Shown: positions 60,819 through 64,000 of the stretch, piece by piece
Layout: each line of letters starts with the position of its first letter
How positions within the stretch are numbered: the first letter of the stretch is position 1
NCBI GenBank assembly: GCA_001029295.1
Contig: LDXJ01000060.1
Location: 127-64,126, forward strand
Reading direction: 5' to 3'
DNA length: 64,000 nucleotides
Source of the DNA: Peptococcaceae bacterium CEB3
GTDB lineage: Bacteria; Bacillota; Desulfitobacteriia; Desulfitobacteriales; Desulfitobacteriaceae
The notes under the pieces: generated by a model
Seen by the model: only the letters and a program-made list of their open reading frames with translations
Told to the model about the DNA's origin: nothing
Database searches by the model: none
Made by a program: the position numbers and the translations under genes

Positions 60819-61172
60819 GTGGAAAACGCACAGCCGGAAAAGTCACAGCCGGATCTTGAGCAAATTGTCTTTAACCTCGTGTTGCACGGGGGGAATGCCC
60901 GGGCCAAGGCCTATGAGGCTTTGGACGCGGCGGAAGCGGGCGATTTTACCCAGGCAGAAAAAAGCCTTGAAGAAGCAGACGAGGAATTTTATGAGGGCCA
61001 TAAATACCAGAATCTGCTCGTTCAAGGCCAGTTAGAGAAAGATACCACACCCAGTTTCCTCGTCATTCATGCTCAGGATCAGCTCATGACCGCTTTAGCA
61101 GAGAAGACCCTAATCAAGAGAGAGATTTCCCTTTATAAAAGGGTGCATGAATTGGAAAAGAAAGTAAGGTAG
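60819..61172 (+). CDS. PTS lactose/cellobiose-type IIA component
   Basis: The product is 117 residues. GTG 60819 follows GAGGAGGTACACAG. The IIA fold shows three helices: EQIVFNLVLHGGNARAKAYE, AAEAGDFTQAEKSLEEADEE, and FLVIHAQDQLMTALAEKTLI, where His in VIHAQDQLM is the phosphorylation site. It receives phosphate from HPr (a ptsH lies at 63634). The 280-base gap from IIC is filled with repeats, but transcription probably reads through. Confidence 0.9.
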   Translation: MENAQPEKSQPDLEQIVFNLVLHGGNARAKAYEALDAAEAGDFTQAEKSLEEADEEFYEGHKYQNLLVQGQLEKDTTPSFLVIHAQDQLMTALAEKTLIKREISLYKRVHELEKKVR

Positions 61173-61227
61173 GCTCAACTAAGAGACAAGCCCAGTATAG
61201 ATGAAAGCTGAGCAAAAAGCAATCCGA

Positions 61228-61262
61228 CCACAAACCCGTTGCCAAAACGGGTTTGTGGTATA
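61228..61262 (+). terminator. Terminator-like hairpin after IIA
   Basis: CCACAAACCCGTT-GCCA-AAACGGGTTTGTGG, thirteen pairs. The T run is weak (TATATTAG). Confidence 0.7.
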
Positions 61263-61325
61263 TTAGAAAGTGTGAAACCTAAAGTTATAATACAGTTGCG
61301 AAACTCACACATAAAACTGTATTAC

Positions 61326-61382
61326 ATATCCGTCATATATAAACATTTGTCTTTGAATATCCGTTAATTATAAACATTTGTC
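61326..61382 (+). promoter_or_regulatory. Pair of 26-base direct repeats upstream of yjeM
   Basis: ATATCCGTCATATATAAACA-TTTGTC at 61326-61351 and ATATCCGTTAATTATAAACA-TTTGTC at 61357-61382 start 31 bases apart, about three helical turns. They lie about 105-160 bases before the yjeM start and look like a pair of regulator binding sites. Confidence 0.6.
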
Positions 61383-61487
61383 CGCGAGATGGACATAAAT
61401 TGAAGGTAATATTTAAATTTCTTTTATAGTATTGTATTATTACTCGAAATAACTATAATTAAATTAAAACTAAGTATTGGAAAGAAG

Positions 61488-63023
61488 ATGAAAGAGATGG
61501 GGTCTCAGGAAAAAAGTAAAAGTAAATTGACTTTGGTGCCGTTAGTTTTAATGATCTTCACTTCTGTCTTCGGATTTACGAACATGCCGCGCTCTTTTTA
61601 CTTAATGGGCTACGGTGCCATACCGTGGTATCTGCTCTCGGGAATTACGTTTTTCCTTCCGTACGCTTTTATGATGGCAGAATACGGCGCCGCCTTCAAA
61701 AATGAAAAGGGCGGCATCTATTCGTGGATGGAACGCTCGATCGGACCCAAGTACGCGTTTATAGGTACGTTCATGTGGTACGCGTCTTATGTGGTCTGGA
61801 TGGTGAACGTGGCCTCGACGATCTGGGTTCCGCTGTCTAATTCCATCTTCGGCAAAGATACGACCGCAAGCTGGACGGTCTTTCACTTGAGTTCAACTCA
61901 AACTTTGGGATTGTTGGGAATCGCCTGGATCATCGTGGTCAGCTTTGTCGCTTCCAAGGGTTTGGACAAGATCACAAAAGTGACCTCTGTCGGCGGTACA
62001 GCCGTGGCTTTGCTCAATGTTGTTCTCTTGCTGGGCGCCGTCTTCGTCCTCATCGCTAATCACGGTCATTTCGCCCAGCCTATTCTGTCAGCCCGTTCCT
62101 TTATTGCTTCGCCCAACCACGCTTACGGAACACCGGTGGCGATGCTTTCCTTTATCGTCTTTGCCCTCTTCGCCTACGGCGGTATTGAAGTGGTGGGCGG
62201 CTTAGTGGACCAGACGGAACACGCCGAAAAGGTTTTCCCGAAAGGAGTCACGATCTCGGCTATTATCATCGCGATAGCGTATTCTTTAGGTATCTTCTTG
62301 GTCGGTATTTTCGTTAACTGGAATCATGTCATGGCTTCGAATAACGTGAACATGGCCAACGTGTCCTACATCGTGATGCAGAATCTGGGCTTCCAGGTCG
62401 GCCGCGGCTTCGGTTTGGCCGAGGCGGGTGCCTTAACCTTCGGCGCCTGGGTGGCTCGCTTGGTCGGACTGTCTATGTTCTTGGCTTTGACCGGAGCGTT
62501 CTTCACCCTGATTTATGCTCCCCTCAAGCAAATGATTGAAGGAACGCCTGCCGGCTTATGGCCGGGAAAGCTGGGCGAGGTTAAGGAAGGGATGCCCCTG
62601 AACGCGATCTGGATTCAGTGCCTGGTTGTCGTGGTCATGATCTTCATCGTATCTTTTGGCGGGCAGGCAGCCTCAGCCTTTTTCAACAAACTCGTGCTTA
62701 TGACCAACGTGGCCATGACCATCCCCTATATGTTCATTTCGGGAGCATTTGCGGCCTTTAAGAAAAAGACCGAGATCGAGAAGCCGTTCCAGGTATACAA
62801 GAGTTACAAATCGGCTTTGGTGGCGACGGTCGTAGTGACTTTCACTGTCGGTTTCGCTAACTTCTTCACCATTATCCAACCGCTGACTCAGGGTGATGTG
62901 CAATCCACCCTCTGGATGATTGGGGGCCCTTTGTTCTTCACGCTGGTGGCTTTCTGGATGTACCACAGATATGAAAAGAAACAGGGGACCCTTGCGCCGG
63001 TGGAAAAGCAGGTTGCCAGATAA
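61488..63023 (+). CDS. yjeM: YjeM-like amino-acid/polyamine antiporter (APC family)
   Basis: The product is 511 residues with about twelve membrane helices. The start KLTLVPLVLMIFTSVFGFTN then GGIYSWMERSIGPKYAFIGT F is close to the YjeM group of the glutamate:GABA antiporter branch. ARLVGLSMFLALTGAFFTLI is the typical later helix. The substrate of YjeM proteins is not firmly known; amino-acid uptake or exchange is expected. ATG 61488 follows GGAAAGAAG. It is a single gene with its own AT-rich leader containing a direct repeat pair. Confidence 0.9.
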   Translation: MKEMGSQEKSKSKLTLVPLVLMIFTSVFGFTNMPRSFYLMGYGAIPWYLLSGITFFLPYAFMMAEYGAAFKNEKGGIYSWMERSIGPKYAFIGTFMWYASYVVWMVNVASTIWVPLSNSIFGKDTTASWTVFHLSSTQTLGLLGIAWIIVVSFVASKGLDKITKVTSVGGTAVALLNVVLLLGAVFVLIANHGHFAQPILSARSFIASPNHAYGTPVAMLSFIVFALFAYGGIEVVGGLVDQTEHAEKVFPKGVTISAIIIAIAYSLGIFLVGIFVNWNHVMASNNVNMANVSYIVMQNLGFQVGRGFGLAEAGALTFGAWVARLVGLSMFLALTGAFFTLIYAPLKQMIEGTPAGLWPGKLGEVKEGMPLNAIWIQCLVVVVMIFIVSFGGQAASAFFNKLVLMTNVAMTIPYMFISGAFAAFKKKTEIEKPFQVYKSYKSALVATVVVTFTVGFANFFTIIQPLTQGDVQSTLWMIGGPLFFTLVAFWMYHRYEKKQGTLAPVEKQVAR

Positions 63024-63205
63024 GTTGATCCGGGTCGAGCCGGATTGACGAAGCCGAGCCGGAACGATAATTGGACGAAGCAGGGCAACGGTAACGGACG
63101 AAGCCAGTCGGAACGATAGTGGGCGGACTGGGAGTGTCGCGGCCGTGCTGCCGGACCCGGCCTGAGGAAAGTTGAGCCGGAACGATAATTGAGAGACGTG
63201 AGGCT
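63024..63205 (+). repeat. Degenerate tandem repeats after yjeM
   Basis: Units like GACGAAGCCGAGCCGGAACG ATAATTG recur four to five times imperfectly (63030, 63049, 63095, 63173). Confidence 0.65.
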
Positions 63206-63209
63206 TTGA

Positions 63210-63245
63210 CGGCCGGGGTGCTTACGCATCCCGGCCGTTTCGGGT
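63210..63245 (+). terminator. Terminator hairpin after yjeM
   Basis: CGGCCGGGGTG-CTTACG-CATCCCGGCCG then TTT, an eleven-pair stem with one G-T. Confidence 0.7.
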
Positions 63246-63421
63246 GCGCCACGCATGACGATTAAGGCCAAGGTTTCCGTAGAGAAGGCGGAAAGGGTTT
63301 GTAGTTGAAGGAACATCGTTCTGTAGTGCATGTAACACCACGAAACGGGGTCGCGAACCCCGCCAAATAGATTCTTAAAAAGATGACAGAATAACTGTGA
63401 CAAAGTGTAAGGATCTTCGGC

Positions 63422-63451
63422 TTGAATTTCCTTTTCGGCAGGCTATATAAT
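63422..63451 (+). promoter_or_regulatory. SigA-type promoter of ptsH
   Basis: TTGAAT (63422-63427), 18-base spacer and TATAAT (63446-63451), leaving a leader of about 175 bases before ptsH. Confidence 0.7.
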
Positions 63452-63633
63452 GGAAATGGACGCAATCGAGCTTCTTGGCCCGGCGGAAACCGTGCAGGCG
63501 ACTTCAGTCAGCGGCGGACGGCGCGGAAGAGCGGCGCTGGCGGAGTGTTGATAAATGAGGCAACAAGGCAGAGGAGCCGTGGCATAGTCGTCCGCATTCT
63601 GTGTTAAACTGTTATTGCCGGGAGGAAAAAAAC

Positions 63634-63897
63634 ATGATTAAACGCGAGTATACCTTGACAAATCCTCAGGGGCTTCATGCCCGCCCAGCCAGCCTGCTGG
63701 TGCAGGCGGCCGGTCAGAGCCGTTCGGAAGTGACCCTGATCAAGAATAACAAAGAATATAACGCCAAGAGCATTTTGGGAGTGCTCAGCCTGGGTGCCCA
63801 AAAAGGGGACAGTCTGGTCATTAAGATAGAGGGTCCGGATGAGGCGGAGACAGACGAGAAGCTGCAGGCGCTCTTTGCCGGGAATTTCGGCGAATAG
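63634..63897 (+). CDS. ptsH: Phosphocarrier protein HPr
   Basis: The product is 87 residues, the canonical size. LTNPQGLHARPASLLVQAAG holds the active-site His-15 and Arg-17; YNAKSILGVLSLGAQKGDSL holds the regulatory Ser-46 site phosphorylated by HPr kinase in Bacillota, so it can act in both transport and catabolite repression. GGGAGG lies about eleven bases before ATG 63634. The upstream in-frame GTG 63601 is not preferred. The usual partner ptsI is not adjacent in the visible part. It could serve the cellobiose-type PTS encoded just upstream. Confidence 0.95.
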   Translation: MIKREYTLTNPQGLHARPASLLVQAAGQSRSEVTLIKNNKEYNAKSILGVLSLGAQKGDSLVIKIEGPDEAETDEKLQALFAGNFGE

Positions 63898-64000
63898 GGC
63901 CGCCCCAGGTACCAGGGGATAGGCGAGGACTTTGAATTGCCTTTAGTGCTCATGTCCTGGTGAGGAAATCGCCGGTGCAATAGGATGGGGGAGGACTTGA

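Noticed and set aside
1-64000. CRISPR arrays
   Set aside because: The repeats seen are dispersed palindromes or uninterrupted tandem units; none has regular unique spacers, and no cas gene was found.
1-64000. tRNA or rRNA genes as integration sites
   Set aside because: No cloverleaf or conserved TTCGA-type arm with matching stems was recognised near island borders.

Overview
The window looks like a low- to mid-GC Bacillota chromosome, most likely class Clostridia of the Peptococcaceae/Desulfitobacteriaceae type. Evidence for this is the strong AGGAGG-like ribosome sites, a yifB-dprA pair, an HPr with the regulatory Ser-46 region, PRD/PTS regulation, and an NlpC/P60 wall hydrolase behind a probable c-di-AMP riboswitch. 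This placement is inferred from gene content, not from a search.

From 1 to about 12.9 kb the DNA is a graveyard of mobile and accessory fragments. It holds transposase pieces, truncated group II introns, a decayed helicase-nuclease gene, an Rpn-type nuclease remnant, SGNH and LuxR fragments, toxin-antitoxin-like pairs, and two intact accessory genes (a NERD nuclease-like protein and an unknown). A short hairpin element (stem CACAATTCC / GGAATTGTG) recurs here and through 37 kb. Several copies are occupied at one identical position by the 5' end of a group II intron, and others are empty. Core-type genes appear at 12.9-16.3 kb: a REP-associated tyrosine transposase abutting yifB, then dprA.

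From 16.3 to 22 kb there is a second truncated Rpn copy, a UPF0175/DUF3368 pair, rfbC, a frameshifted YdjM-like gene and a membrane-anchored Gly/Ser-rich protein, fragments of which are scattered elsewhere. From 22.1 to 28.6 kb lies a compact AT-rich defence island with two recognisable antiphage systems side by side: SIR2-HerA (Nezha) and HamA-HamB (Hachiman). A third intron copy follows it.

From 29.6 to 37.8 kb there is debris of an integrative element (recombinase N-terminus, element-type protein fragment), a minus-strand WYL-regulator/DUF3795/isochorismatase cluster with a repeated palindromic operator candidate, a second intron type with an intact-looking domain V, a ParE-type toxin gene broken by an intron-end/terminator repeat, a YdjM-like membrane protein and a fourth intron scrap.

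From 38 kb to the end the sequence is more orderly and GC-richer: two secreted proteins (DUF6273; modular adhesin-like), a frameshifted capF-like gene, a YdcF protein, a three-component signalling operon (ABC-type binding protein, histidine kinase, sigma-54 activator) followed by an iron-sulfur subunit and NrfD membrane subunit without a catalytic subunit, uppP, an NlpC/P60 hydrolase, a 4-hydroxybutyrate-type CoA transferase, a PRD regulator with a cellobiose-type PTS, a YjeM-like amino-acid transporter and ptsH. GC-rich degenerate tandem repeats lie in many of the gaps, and two such repeats lie inside coding sequence.
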